64,000 nucleotides of DNA from Paracrocinitomix mangrovi (GTDB lineage: Bacteria; Bacteroidota; Bacteroidia; Flavobacteriales_D; Crocinitomicaceae), in contig NZ_CP091819.1 in assembly GCF_019740355.2 (NCBI RefSeq), forward strand, positions 1,116,001 through 1,180,000, given 5' to 3'. Position 1 is the stretch's first letter, and each line of letters opens with the position of its first letter. A program made the position numbers and the translations under genes. Under the pieces are notes generated by a model, which ran no database searches, had not been told where the DNA came from, and saw nothing but the letters and a program-made list of their open reading frames with translations. This document shows positions 42,576-51,723 of this stretch, in pieces.

Positions 42576-43619
42576 ATGAAAAGAATAGCGCTAATAATTG
42601 CAACAATAGGAAGTACTTTGAGTTATGCCCAGGATGTGCATTTCTCACAGTTCTTTACGCAACCAATGTCTCAGAACCCTGCGCTAGTTGGAGTGAATTT
42701 CGACTTTGCAGTTAATTTGAATTATAAAGATCAATGGAGACAAATAGGATCACCTTACAAAACATTTGGTGCTTCTGTTGATTCTAAATTGAATAAAAAA
42801 CAGTCCGATAATGGATACTTTGCTGCGGGAATTAACTTTTTCTCTGATAAAGCAGGAGATTCTCAAATGGGAACTGCACAAGGGAATTTCTCACTAGCTT
42901 ATCACATTAGAAATGCGCAGCACCAAACAATTGGATTAGGTTTAATGGCCGGTTTTGCTCAAAGAAGTATTGATTATACCTACTTAACATGGGGTAATCA
43001 ATATGACGGAACCAATTATAATCCAAATTTATCTTCAGGTGAAAACTATGGAGCTGACTCATTTACTCATGCTGATTTTGCAGCAGGTGTAGTTTGGAGT
43101 TATAATAATAAATTGGGAAGAATCAATGTAACAGATAACCACGATTTAAAATTCAATGCAGGTTTTTCAGTTTACCATTTATCAAGACCTAAATACTCTT
43201 ACTTAGGAACAGATCAAAGATTGTACATGAGATATGTTCTACATGGTAGTGGTATTATTTCTATCAAAGAATCAAGATATGCTTGGGTTCCTGGTTTCAT
43301 GGCTTACTATCAAGGTAAAGCAAAGGAATTATTGATTGGAACATTGTTCAGAATTAAACTTCAACAAGATTCTAAGTATACAGGATACAAGCAAAGTGCC
43401 GCCATCTCAATTGGGGGATATTTAAGAGCAAGAGATGCCTTTACTCCAATGATTTTGATGGAATTCCACCAATTTGCATTAGGTGTGAGTTATGACGTTA
43501 ACGTTTCAGGACTTAAACCTGCCACTAACACAAGAGGTGGACTTGAAATTTCATTAAGATTTACAAACCGAAATCCATTTATGGATGGTGATATAAAACC
43601 GGTTTCAAGAATTAACTAA
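42576..43619 (+). CDS. PorP/SprF-family type IX secretion-associated outer membrane protein
   Basis: A 347-residue outer-membrane protein: signal peptide (to about residue 18), then the diagnostic PorP/SprF start DVHFSQFFTQPMSQNPALVG and a strand-rich barrel (HFKD-type turns, GFSVYHLSRPKYSYLG). In Flavobacterium johnsoniae SprF is needed for surface SprB, and PorP/SprF genes commonly follow genes for type B cargo, exactly as here. It starts 9 bases after the second repeat gene. It probably anchors or escorts those two proteins. Confidence 0.9.
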   Translation: MKRIALIIATIGSTLSYAQDVHFSQFFTQPMSQNPALVGVNFDFAVNLNYKDQWRQIGSPYKTFGASVDSKLNKKQSDNGYFAAGINFFSDKAGDSQMGTAQGNFSLAYHIRNAQHQTIGLGLMAGFAQRSIDYTYLTWGNQYDGTNYNPNLSSGENYGADSFTHADFAAGVVWSYNNKLGRINVTDNHDLKFNAGFSVYHLSRPKYSYLGTDQRLYMRYVLHGSGIISIKESRYAWVPGFMAYYQGKAKELLIGTLFRIKLQQDSKYTGYKQSAAISIGGYLRARDAFTPMILMEFHQFALGVSYDVNVSGLKPATNTRGGLEISLRFTNRNPFMDGDIKPVSRIN

Positions 43620-43652
43620 AAAAAAAGCACCTCAATGAGGTGCTTTTTTTTT
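43618..43652. terminator. Bidirectional terminator between the porP/sprF-like gene and htpG
   Basis: A palindromic stem GCACCTC / GAGGTGC (43627-43633 and 43637-43643), flanked by a long A run on the left and a T run on the right, so it can act for both converging genes. Confidence 0.88.
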
Positions 43653-45543
43653 ATTTCATTAGCTCAACAGATCGCTTGACAAACTTAGTGAGTTCCTCAC
43701 CTTGTAACATGCCCTGAGAAAGCATTGCTAAATCAGTCAGTTGTTTTGCCATTTTTTGTCTGTTCTCTTTCTTTTTACTTAATATGGCAGCTATTAATGG
43801 ATGATTAGAGTTAACCTTTAAATCATACATTTCAGGCATTGATCCCATAAATCCTCCACCACCTAGTCTTTGCTGCTCTTGCATTCTTCTCATAAACTCT
43901 GGTTGAGTAATCACAATAGGAGCATCTTTTTCACTCATGTTTTCAAAAGACAAATGAAACTTCTCTTGTGAAACTACTTCTTCAAAAATAGGTTTCAATT
44001 TATCCTTTTGCTCATCTGTTAACAAAGAAGGTAATTCAGTATCCGTTTTTATCAAGTTGTCTATTGTATCTGAATCAACTCTTGCAAACGACACCTTATC
44101 CAATTTACTTTCTAGTTTTTGTAAGTAATGTGGAGTAAGCGGACTATCGAAAATCAAAACATCATAACCTCTGTCTTCTGCCGCTTCAATAAATTGATGA
44201 TGTGCATCTTTGTGATTCGCATATAAAATCACCAATTTATCATCTTTATCTGTTTGAATAGGTTTGATTTTTTCAATGTATTCTTCAATTGTGAAATACT
44301 CTTCTTTTGTGTTTTTGAACAATGCAAACTTCTCTGCTTTGTCATAAAACTTATCTTCTGTCAGCATTCCATATTCCACAAACACTTTTAAATCATCCCA
44401 CTTTTGCTGAAAGTCTTCTCTATCATTCTTGAACATTTCAGCCAATTTATCAGCTACCTTTTTGGTAATGTGAGATGAAATCTTTTTAACGTTTCCATCA
44501 GCTTGCAAATAAGATCTTGAAACATTCAAAGGAATGTCAGGAGAGTCAATCACACCATGTAACAAGGTTAAAAACTCAGGTACAATCTCCTCTACACTAT
44601 CTGTAATAAAAACTTGATTTGAGTACAATTGAATCTTATTCTTTTGTACCTCCATAGATTCCTTCAACTTAGGAAAGTAGAGTATCCCTGTCAAATTAAA
44701 AGGATAATCTACATTCAAGTGAATATGAAACAATGGTTGATCAAAAGACATTGGATATAACTCTCGGTAAAATTTCTGATAATCTTCATCAGTTAAATCA
44801 CTTGGAGATTTTATCCAGGCAGGCTCTGGGTTATTGATAATATTATCAACTTCAACCTCTACTTGTTTTACGTTTCCGTTCTCATCTTTTTCTCCATTAG
44901 GATCTGCCTGATAAGAAGTTTTAGTTCCAAATTTGATTTCAACCGGTAAAAACTTACAATACTTATTTAAGATTCCTTCGATTCTAGCATCTTCTAAAAA
45001 TTCTTTTGAATCTTCTGCAATGTATAGTACAATGTCTGTACCTCTAAAATCCTTATCAATATCTGTGATCTCAAATTCAGGAGTTCCATTACTTTCCCAT
45101 TGAACTGCTTTAGCTCCCTCTTGATGACTCAATGTTCTGATTTGCACTTTCTCAGACACCATAAATGCCGAGTAAAATCCTAAACCAAAATGACCTATGA
45201 TTTGTTCTGCTCCTTCTTTTCCTTCGTATTTTTTAACGAATTCTTCAGCACCTGAAAATGCAATTTGATTGATGTATTTTTGAATTTCATCTTCAGTCAT
45301 CCCAATTCCCTTATCTCTAACAGTTAAGGTTCCGGCATCTTTATCCAGAATAACTTCAATGGTAATATCTCCTATTTCTCCTTTTACTTCACCCGATCCA
45401 CTTAATACTTTCAATTTACTAGTTGCATCCACAGCATTTGAAATCAACTCTCTTAAGAAGATTTCATGATCACTGTACAAGAACTTTTTAATAAGTGGAA
45501 AAATATTCTCGGTCTGTACGTTAACAGTTCCTTTTGTCGCCAT
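43651..45543 (-). CDS. htpG: Molecular chaperone HtpG (Hsp90 family)
   Basis: A 630-residue Hsp90. ATG 45543 gives the expected N-terminus MATKGTVNVQTENIFPLIKKF. The ATPase domain shows HEIFLRELISNAVDATSKLK with the nucleotide-binding Asn, TVRDKGIGMTEDEI, and GHFGLGFYSAFMVSEKV; the middle domain ends near RSYLQADGNVKKIS with the catalytic Arg. The C-terminal dimerisation part contains a Gly-rich insert typical of Bacteroidota members. Upstream there is only a 19-codon open frame and no recognised promoter element. Confidence 0.96.
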   Translation of the reverse strand: MATKGTVNVQTENIFPLIKKFLYSDHEIFLRELISNAVDATSKLKVLSGSGEVKGEIGDITIEVILDKDAGTLTVRDKGIGMTEDEIQKYINQIAFSGAEEFVKKYEGKEGAEQIIGHFGLGFYSAFMVSEKVQIRTLSHQEGAKAVQWESNGTPEFEITDIDKDFRGTDIVLYIAEDSKEFLEDARIEGILNKYCKFLPVEIKFGTKTSYQADPNGEKDENGNVKQVEVEVDNIINNPEPAWIKSPSDLTDEDYQKFYRELYPMSFDQPLFHIHLNVDYPFNLTGILYFPKLKESMEVQKNKIQLYSNQVFITDSVEEIVPEFLTLLHGVIDSPDIPLNVSRSYLQADGNVKKISSHITKKVADKLAEMFKNDREDFQQKWDDLKVFVEYGMLTEDKFYDKAEKFALFKNTKEEYFTIEEYIEKIKPIQTDKDDKLVILYANHKDAHHQFIEAAEDRGYDVLIFDSPLTPHYLQKLESKLDKVSFARVDSDTIDNLIKTDTELPSLLTDEQKDKLKPIFEEVVSQEKFHLSFENMSEKDAPIVITQPEFMRRMQEQQRLGGGGFMGSMPEMYDLKVNSNHPLIAAILSKKKENRQKMAKQLTDLAMLSQGMLQGEELTKFVKRSVELMK

Positions 45544-45735
45544 TTTTATCAATCATTTTTTTGGTTCATTTTTCATTACCCAATGAATGTGCCATTCGAA
45601 TTCTGCTGACATATTGACTGAATTATCCTTCAATTCTTCTATTGAGCTTTATTTTAATAAGAAAAAATGTCAGAACGTAAATAGTTTATGGCCTCAGTTT
45701 GTAGATTGTATTTAACAAATTTATAATCGTAAAAT

Positions 45736-46086
45736 ATGATAGAAACTATAATGATTTCAAGCATTTCCGCCTTAGTTGGAGGATTAATTTCTTTTGCTCT
45801 TCAATTCGTAAAATTCAAACAAGAAATAAGAAAACTTCAACTTGCGCATAAAACCGATTTTATGGCCGAAACTACAGCTATTCATTTTTTAAGTCACAAA
45901 TCCTATACTGACAGATCTTTTGAAACTTTGAAACAACATTTAGGCGGATTTGATGATGATGAACTTAGAAAAATACTTGTCAGAGCCGGAGCCATTAGAG
46001 TTTATAGAGAAGATGATGAAAACAAAGAGTGGTGGCGTCTTTTATCTAGAAACCATGAATACATTAATAAAAAGAAAAATAGTTAA
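45736..46086 (+). CDS. Conserved hypothetical membrane-anchored protein
   Basis: A 116-residue protein with an N-terminal hydrophobic helix (about 5-25, IMISSISALVGGLISFALQ), then a soluble domain AIHFLSHKSYTDRSFETLKQHLGGFDDDELRKILVRAGAI, resembling a winged-helix or helical module, and an acidic/tryptophan-rich stretch (DENKEWWRLLSRN). I recall similar hypotheticals in other flavobacteria with the same HLGGFDDxELRKILVRAG core, but know no function. An intrinsic terminator follows. Confidence 0.65.
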   Translation: MIETIMISSISALVGGLISFALQFVKFKQEIRKLQLAHKTDFMAETTAIHFLSHKSYTDRSFETLKQHLGGFDDDELRKILVRAGAIRVYREDDENKEWWRLLSRNHEYINKKKNS

Positions 46087-46091
46087 ACTCA

Positions 46092-46118
46092 AACTCACCT
46101 AATCAGTGAGTTTTTTTT
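46092..46118 (+). terminator. Intrinsic terminator after the hypothetical gene
   Basis: Stem AACTCAC / GTGAGTT (46092-46098 and 46106-46112) with a seven-base loop, followed by a run of T that overlaps the stop of the opposing T9SS cargo gene. Confidence 0.75.
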
Positions 46119-47169
46119 ATTTCACAACTTGTATCCAGCCTTTGTTATACTCTCCACTATCATACTGCAATAAATAGTAATAAGTGCCAATACTTACTTC
46201 CCTATCCCCAAATTTGCCATCCCAATAAACATCTGTATTGTTGTAATTCTGAAAGAAGGCTACTCGATCTCCCCATCTATTGTAGATACTTACGGTATTG
46301 TTTTTAGATAAATCAAGATCATTGATCCACAGTAGATCATTCACTCCATCCCCATTAGGTGAAAAGGCATTAATCACAGCATGATCCACTGTATCCACAG
46401 GCTCTTCCACAACCGTTGTATCTTGAGTAGTTGTATCAATGTAGCAAGTAGAATCTAATCCATAATGTAAAGTGACATAAGCATCATCAAAAGTTCCACA
46501 GCCATCAACCTGATAATAAAACTGATATATTCCAGAATCTAAATTGTACAGATTAAGTAAACCAGTTGAATCTGCAAATTCGCCTGTTGACAACATATCC
46601 GTCCATACTCCTCCAGGAGTAGAACCTGGAATAAAGTCATTAACATTTAGCAAAGAATCTTTACAAAGCACTACTGTAGTATCTTCCCCGGCATACGGGT
46701 CACTGAATTCGGGACAATACAAAATCCAACCAGAACTGCAACCTGAATTAAGAATATAAAGATTTTGAAATGGCTGAGTTGAATTTACAGTAAAAGCAAC
46801 ATCCCCATAAGTTCCATTACAATTATATCCACCAACAATGGAGTCATTCACAGTACAATTAACGGCGTTTGTAATAGTCATAACACCTCCTCCATCTATT
46901 GATATTGTAGCTGTATCAATATCATTTACAGAACCAAAAAAGAGGGTGAATGATGTTTGAGGATTAAAAAAGGAAACATCTATATAACCCGCGCATGATG
47001 CACCAGTCCAAGGAAATGAACCAGTTGGTGAGCAGAGTAATGTACAATTCTGATCAGTTGGCTGAGAATACTGTCCTACTGTGCTATAAACAGCTGTATA
47101 ATCATTACAAGTTGATTGTGCCCAAATACGACATGTACAAAAAAGTAGTATAACAAATAATCCCTTCAC
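46117..47169 (-). CDS. T9SS type B cargo with N-terminal module shared with the repeat adhesin
   Basis: A 350-residue secreted protein. GTG 47169 gives a compact signal peptide (MKGLFVILLFCTCRIWAQ); a TTG six codons upstream is weaker. Residues about 20-165 form a Cys-containing domain resembling the N-terminus of the protein encoded at 40029: both have a GGYNCNGTYGDVAFTV-type and GPYNCGSGSYGNVLVTV-type stretch, then LYILNSGCSSGWILYC versus LTLLNTGCTSGWVINC. A linker and a type B sorting domain (INAFSPNGDGVNDLLW, IYNRWGDRVAFFQ, SIGTYYYLLQY) complete it. There are no repeats here. Function unknown. Confidence 0.82.
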   Translation of the reverse strand: MKGLFVILLFCTCRIWAQSTCNDYTAVYSTVGQYSQPTDQNCTLLCSPTGSFPWTGASCAGYIDVSFFNPQTSFTLFFGSVNDIDTATISIDGGGVMTITNAVNCTVNDSIVGGYNCNGTYGDVAFTVNSTQPFQNLYILNSGCSSGWILYCPEFSDPYAGEDTTVVLCKDSLLNVNDFIPGSTPGGVWTDMLSTGEFADSTGLLNLYNLDSGIYQFYYQVDGCGTFDDAYVTLHYGLDSTCYIDTTTQDTTVVEEPVDTVDHAVINAFSPNGDGVNDLLWINDLDLSKNNTVSIYNRWGDRVAFFQNYNNTDVYWDGKFGDREVSIGTYYYLLQYDSGEYNKGWIQVVK

Positions 47170-47362
47170 TATCAACAATGTAAACAACTAAGCCTATCAT
47201 TTGAACATAATTCGATTAAATTCAGAAGTTCCGTGACGAATTGAACCAATTGTTTGACGATCTGTCAGACAAACAAAATGGTATAATTTTCGTATACTCT
47301 ATTAGGAGACAAATATTTGTTCAACAGCTTTGAAATCAGTAATTTCAAGGACTGTTTTTTCA

Positions 47363-47947
47363 ATGGCTAAATTGAAGTACATATTACTTTTAACTGCCTT
47401 TTTGCAATTGCGTTCATCTTATAGTCAAGATAAGCGTGAATTCTACTTTGCAATAGGCTTATTTACCAGTGCACATTCGCAACTGGTTACCTATGCTTTT
47501 ATAACCAAATTGGGGGATAACATTATTAACGCTCAAGTTGTGAGGGCAGATAGATTTATGTATACAGCTCTAGGACACTGGCCAAATCCACAACTAAATC
47601 CGGAAAGGATAAATCTGTTTGAAAAGTATCAGGTTGACAGTTGTTTTTTACTAATGAATGAATCCGGAACCAAAGTTGTTGGATACTATGACAGGCCTTT
47701 TTGGGACTTATGGAAAATCAGATTTTATGAACACCCATTTGAATATGACCTAATGGGCTGGAGCAAAGGACAATATTCACCTTCAGTCCCTCAAAAAAAC
47801 TTTCTTCGAAAAGAATACGGTATAAATAACATTACTCTTGACTATTTTTACGGTGATACATTATTTAAATTATTGAGAGATGTACAAGATCCTGCTTGGG
47901 TTGATAGTTACAAAAATGCCTCAATAGATACAACTTCAGGTCCGTAA
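47363..47947 (+). CDS. Secreted protein of unknown function
   Basis: A 194-residue protein with signal peptide (start ATG 47363, cleavage near SSYSQ). The mature part is rich in Tyr, Phe and Trp (FYFAIGLFTSAHSQLVTYAF, PFWDLWKIRFYEHPFEYDLMGWSKGQYSP) with no recognised family. The C-terminal residues end in DTTSGP and the stop TAA overlaps the meaB start (TAATG), so the two genes are translationally linked; whether that reflects a common function is unclear. Confidence 0.62.
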   Translation: MAKLKYILLLTAFLQLRSSYSQDKREFYFAIGLFTSAHSQLVTYAFITKLGDNIINAQVVRADRFMYTALGHWPNPQLNPERINLFEKYQVDSCFLLMNESGTKVVGYYDRPFWDLWKIRFYEHPFEYDLMGWSKGQYSPSVPQKNFLRKEYGINNITLDYFYGDTLFKLLRDVQDPAWVDSYKNASIDTTSGP

Positions 47948-48999
47948 TGACAGATCAAAAAGGTCCAAATAAAGATCAAATAGCCAAATTACTTGCGCAC
48001 AAAAAAGAACATTTTGGGCGCCTCACTCCTACTGTCTTATTTGAAAAAATCAAGCATGGTGATATCACAGGTTTAAGTGAATCAATTACTTTATTGGAGA
48101 GTGAAAAAGAAAGTGATATTGAAAAATCACAGGAATTACTAAAAATGGCCCTTCCCTTTTCCGGGAATTCAATCAGAATAGGAATCACAGGTGTTCCTGG
48201 TGTAGGTAAAAGCACATTTATAGAAACATTTGGCATGCATCTGATTGAGCAAGGAAAAAAAGTAGCTGTTCTGGCAATAGATCCAAGTAGTGAAAGATCT
48301 GGTGGTTCAATTTTAGGAGATAAAACAAGAATGTCAGAGCTTTCAAAATCTGACAAAGCTTACATCAGACCATCCTCTACTGCCGGATCACTAGGAGGTG
48401 TTGCAAGAAAAACCCGAGAATCAATTGTCCTATGTGAAGCAGCAGGATTTGACGTTATTCTTGTTGAAACAGTAGGAGTTGGACAATCTGAAATTGCAGT
48501 ACACTCTATGACAGACTTCTTTTTATTGCTCATGTTAGCAGGAGCCGGAGACGAACTTCAGGGAATTAAAAGAGGCATCATGGAAATGGCAGACTCAATT
48601 CTAATCACAAAGGCAGATGGTGAAAATGTAAAAAAGGCCAATCTAGCCAGATCAGAATATAAAAATGCCCTGCATCTATTTCCGCCAAGTGAAAATGGAT
48701 GGATCCCTAAAGTTGAAACAGTCAGTGCTTATAACAATAAAGGAATTGACAAGGTATGGGAAATTCTTGTTCAATTTGTAGATCAACTTGGTCCTTCTTC
48801 CTGGATTGAGAAAAAAAGGAAACATCAACAAGAATATTGGATGATGGAAACCTTGAAAGATATACTATTACAATCCTTTTATCACACCAAAGGAATAAAC
48901 GAATACATAGAAGAGGTAAGAAAGAAATTAAACAAGGATGAAATAACAGCTTACCAGGCTTCTGAAATGATACTATCATATTACAATGAACACAAATAG
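47947..48999 (+). CDS. meaB: Methylmalonyl-CoA mutase-associated GTPase MeaB
   Basis: A 350-residue G3E-family P-loop GTPase which protects and assists the B12-dependent methylmalonyl-CoA mutase. Motifs: GITGVPGVGKST (Walker A, G82 to T90), VLAIDPSSERSGGSILGDKTRM, STAGSLGGVARKTRE, the ETVGVGQSE switch and the TKADGE base-recognition segment, then a C-terminal helical dimerisation arm. Length and order match MeaB/ArgK well. The mutase genes are not in the window. It overlaps an S4-domain gene by 14 bases at its end. Confidence 0.93.
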   Translation: MTDQKGPNKDQIAKLLAHKKEHFGRLTPTVLFEKIKHGDITGLSESITLLESEKESDIEKSQELLKMALPFSGNSIRIGITGVPGVGKSTFIETFGMHLIEQGKKVAVLAIDPSSERSGGSILGDKTRMSELSKSDKAYIRPSSTAGSLGGVARKTRESIVLCEAAGFDVILVETVGVGQSEIAVHSMTDFFLLLMLAGAGDELQGIKRGIMEMADSILITKADGENVKKANLARSEYKNALHLFPPSENGWIPKVETVSAYNNKGIDKVWEILVQFVDQLGPSSWIEKKRKHQQEYWMMETLKDILLQSFYHTKGINEYIEEVRKKLNKDEITAYQASEMILSYYNEHK

Positions 49000-49213
49000 A
49001 ACATTTGAACTGAGAGATAATCAGGAATTTATTGAATTAAACAAACTTCTAAAAGTTGAACAAATAGCCCAAACAGGAGGGCATGCAAAAATTCTTATCG
49101 CCGAAGGATCCATTTTGGTAAATGAAGAAGTTGAAAACAGAGTAAGAAGAAAACTAAGAGAAGGAGATAAAGTAGCTTTTGATGATATTATCATTGAAAT
49201 TACAAGAGCCTAA
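48986..49213 (+). CDS. S4-domain RNA-binding protein
   Basis: A 75-residue protein consisting of a single S4 RNA-binding domain (FIELNKLLKVEQIAQTGGHAKILIAEGSILVNEEVENRVRRKLREGDKVAF), similar to the YbcJ/YaaA type. S4 modules bind structured RNA in the ribosome or on tRNA. Its start overlaps the meaB end by 14 bases in another frame. Function uncertain beyond RNA binding. Confidence 0.85.
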   Translation: MNTNRTFELRDNQEFIELNKLLKVEQIAQTGGHAKILIAEGSILVNEEVENRVRRKLREGDKVAFDDIIIEITRA

Positions 49214-49226
49214 TTATCAAGAATGT

Positions 49227-49234
49227 TATATTTG
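49227..49234 (+). promoter_or_regulatory. -7 element (TATATTTG) before the LemA gene
   Basis: Exact TANNTTTG nine bases upstream of the ATG at 49244, just after the S4-protein stop. Predicts a separate, short-leader transcript for the LemA-TPM cluster. Confidence 0.5.
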
Positions 49235-49243
49235 AAGTAAGCT

Positions 49244-50272
49244 ATGGATTACAACGAGGAAAAATTCAAAGAACACATAAAAGCTGTAGTTGAGGCAAGT
49301 CAAAGTTCAGATGACACATTGGAAGAAAGACCATTGAGTTTAAAAGAACTAAAAGAATTGGCTATCAGTATGGGAATGACTGAAGAAGAATGGAACAATC
49401 TTCAGATGAAAGCTCATGAACACCTCAAAGCAGCTGATGACCATCTCAAAGCCCGTAATTTCTCAGAAGCTATTGCTGAGGCTGAAAAAGCAACTGCAAT
49501 TAATCCTTACATCAAAAATGGAAATGCCGTATTGGCAAAGTCATATTTGATGCGTTGGATGGAAACTCACAGTGATGAACATAGAGACAAAGCTGAATTT
49601 CATGCTAGACAAGAGCTAAAAGTTGACCCAAGAGATCAAATTGCAGTAATGGTTCTTAGCACCATTGACAAAAAGAAAAGAGTATTAGCGGGTGATGCGT
49701 CAAGCAAGAAAAGACTGTTCATAATACTTGGTGTGGCTATTGTTTTGATAGTAATTGGCTTGTTTTTTTTTAGCCTGGCATCATCTAAAGAAGCTGCTAG
49801 CACTCAAGAAGAACACAATTCTGCTGAATACGACAGAATTAAAAATGAATTGATTGAAGCAGAGGAAGATGTTGCATCTAAATGGGACATGGTTCAAACA
49901 GCAATAGACAGAAGAAATAGCTTAATTCCGGATTTAATTTCTGCTATCAATTCATCAACAGAAGAATCTATTGCCCTAAAAGAAACCATAAGCAGTTTAC
50001 AGGAAAAAATAAAGAATTCTGAGGGAGAAGAGCGATTTGCCTTAGAAAATGATCTGGCTACATCAATTAATGAGGCAAAAAAATTGGCAAAAGAAACAGG
50101 TGAGAACAAAAGTGTCATGAGTTTAATGGCACAAATGGAAGGATCTGAAAACAGAATTGCTTATCAAAAAAAGAATTACAACGAAGCCGTTAAACATTAT
50201 AACATTCTAGTAAAAAAGAACACTGATAAATTCCCTGAATATGAGACAAAACCATACTTCAGTAGCAAATAG
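49244..50272 (+). CDS. LemA-family protein with N-terminal TPR-like region and central membrane helix
   Basis: A 342-residue fusion. The first 150 residues form a helical TPR-like module (AADDHLKARNFSEAIAEAEKATAINPY), one membrane helix follows (about 157-180), and the outer part (about 190-342) is a LemA-like four-helix domain: AEEDVASKWDMVQTAIDRRNSLIPDL, then ENRIAYQKKNYNEAVKHYN and the closing ETKPYF. Normal LemA proteins are short and have the helix at the N-terminus, so the cytoplasmic TPR extension is unusual. It overlaps the next TPM-domain gene by 32 bases. LemA/TPM clusters are suspected to act in envelope processes; no function is established. Confidence 0.85.
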   Translation: MDYNEEKFKEHIKAVVEASQSSDDTLEERPLSLKELKELAISMGMTEEEWNNLQMKAHEHLKAADDHLKARNFSEAIAEAEKATAINPYIKNGNAVLAKSYLMRWMETHSDEHRDKAEFHARQELKVDPRDQIAVMVLSTIDKKKRVLAGDASSKKRLFIILGVAIVLIVIGLFFFSLASSKEAASTQEEHNSAEYDRIKNELIEAEEDVASKWDMVQTAIDRRNSLIPDLISAINSSTEESIALKETISSLQEKIKNSEGEERFALENDLATSINEAKKLAKETGENKSVMSLMAQMEGSENRIAYQKKNYNEAVKHYNILVKKNTDKFPEYETKPYFSSK

Positions 50273-51719
50273 ACTATTTGGCTTACTTTTTTTAACAACA
50301 TTATTGGCATTTTCTTCTTTTGGGCAAGATGAAGATCCTCAGGATTTTGATGATTCACTTAATGTCAATATTGATAGCATAGAAGTTGAAAGGACATCTC
50401 CTTTCGTAAATGGATACTTTGCTCCATTAAGTTCTGAAGATGCCGAAGCCAATTATGCGAGAATCAATACTTCAGGAGTAATATCAGATTACAAACAGGT
50501 TCCTAATGTTCAACTGCAGGATAAAAACCAATATGTAACCGACCCACATTTTTTAATGTCAGATGAAGGAAGAGATTCCTTGAATAGAATACTAAGAATG
50601 GTAGCCAATGAAACCGGTTATGAGATGTCTGTGGTGTGTCTTAATTCGGTAGGTGATGTAGGTGATATTCATACGTGGGCTACAGACTTGTTCAATCATT
50701 GGGGAATAGGAAATGCTGAAACTAACACAGGATTTTTATGTGTCGTTGTTAATGATATTCACCGAGTTGAATTTGTTACAGGTTACGGAACTGAAATTGT
50801 TTTAACGGATTTAATGGGAGAAGATATTCGACAAAAAGAAATGATCCCATACTTTAAGAAAAATGACTACACCACGGGAATCATAAGAGGAATGCAAGCT
50901 GTTGCAGACGTGTTTTACGGAACTCCTCCTGATTTTTTAACAAAGACTAATAATTATGTAGAAAGCAATGATTATGACTATAGTTACTTGTATGAAGATG
51001 ATGTACCTGAACCGAGTACACCATTTTTTGAAAAAAGCCTGGTTAGATTTTATGCAATGTTAGTTGCTGGATTCACCGGATTATACGTGATATTTTTAAT
51101 TTTTGCTTTCCTATCAAAAAACCTTCATAGAAGATATCATCTGCTAAAACTTTTCACCTTATTGGTATTTCCTATTTCCATGCCTATTCCATTTTTAGGA
51201 TTGTATTTTATCAATAGAAAATTGATGGCGAAATGGAGAAATACAGAAAGGTTCAGTGAGAAAACCGGAGAATTCATGATCAAACTGAGTGAGTCTGAAG
51301 ACAATGAGTTCTTAGAAAAAGGTCAAATTACAGAAGAACAAGTAAAATCAATAGATTATGATGTTTGGGTTACCATTAATAGAGAAGATGTATTGGTATT
51401 AGCCTATAAAAGATGGTTTTCTAAATTCCGTAAATGTCCAAAATGTAGATTTAAAACTTACTATAAGGTTTATGATCGCGTAATTACGCCTGCCACTTAC
51501 TCAAGTTCAGGTACGGGAGAAAGACATTATTCTTGTAAAAACTGTGGTCATAGTAAAACCACTAGATACACTATTCCACAAAAACAAAAACCTAGCAGTA
51601 GTTCAGGAAGCAGTTATGGTGGAGGATCTTCATATGGTGGAGGTTCATCATACAGTGGTGGTGGTGGATCATACGGAGGAGGTTCTTCTGGCGGAGGAGG
51701 CGGAGGATCTAGCTGGTAG
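50241..51719 (+). CDS. TPM-domain membrane protein with zinc ribbon and Gly/Ser-rich tail
   Basis: A 492-residue protein: signal peptide (cleavage near SSFGQ), a TPM (TLP18.3/Psb32/MOLO-1) domain (about 110-230, MSVVCLNSVGDVGDIHTWATDLFNHWGIGN and VEFVTGYGTE), two membrane helices (about 268-295 and 300-330), a C4 zinc-ribbon-like segment (CPKC and CKNC, about 395-435), and a C-terminal tail of Gly/Ser repeats ending GGSSW. Such modules often end in GGGSSGGGGGGSSW-type tails. It belongs to the LemA-TPM-TPM cluster; the stop is 4 bases from the following TPM gene. Confidence 0.87.
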   Translation: MRQNHTSVANRLFGLLFLTTLLAFSSFGQDEDPQDFDDSLNVNIDSIEVERTSPFVNGYFAPLSSEDAEANYARINTSGVISDYKQVPNVQLQDKNQYVTDPHFLMSDEGRDSLNRILRMVANETGYEMSVVCLNSVGDVGDIHTWATDLFNHWGIGNAETNTGFLCVVVNDIHRVEFVTGYGTEIVLTDLMGEDIRQKEMIPYFKKNDYTTGIIRGMQAVADVFYGTPPDFLTKTNNYVESNDYDYSYLYEDDVPEPSTPFFEKSLVRFYAMLVAGFTGLYVIFLIFAFLSKNLHRRYHLLKLFTLLVFPISMPIPFLGLYFINRKLMAKWRNTERFSEKTGEFMIKLSESEDNEFLEKGQITEEQVKSIDYDVWVTINREDVLVLAYKRWFSKFRKCPKCRFKTYYKVYDRVITPATYSSSGTGERHYSCKNCGHSKTTRYTIPQKQKPSSSSGSSYGGGSSYGGGSSYSGGGGSYGGGSSGGGGGGSSW

Positions 51720-51723
51720 CAAG

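Noticed and set aside
51544-51723. Extended start for the small TPM protein
   Set aside because: That stretch is a frame-shifted reading of the Gly/Ser tail codons of the previous gene; a signal peptide starts only at ATG 51724.
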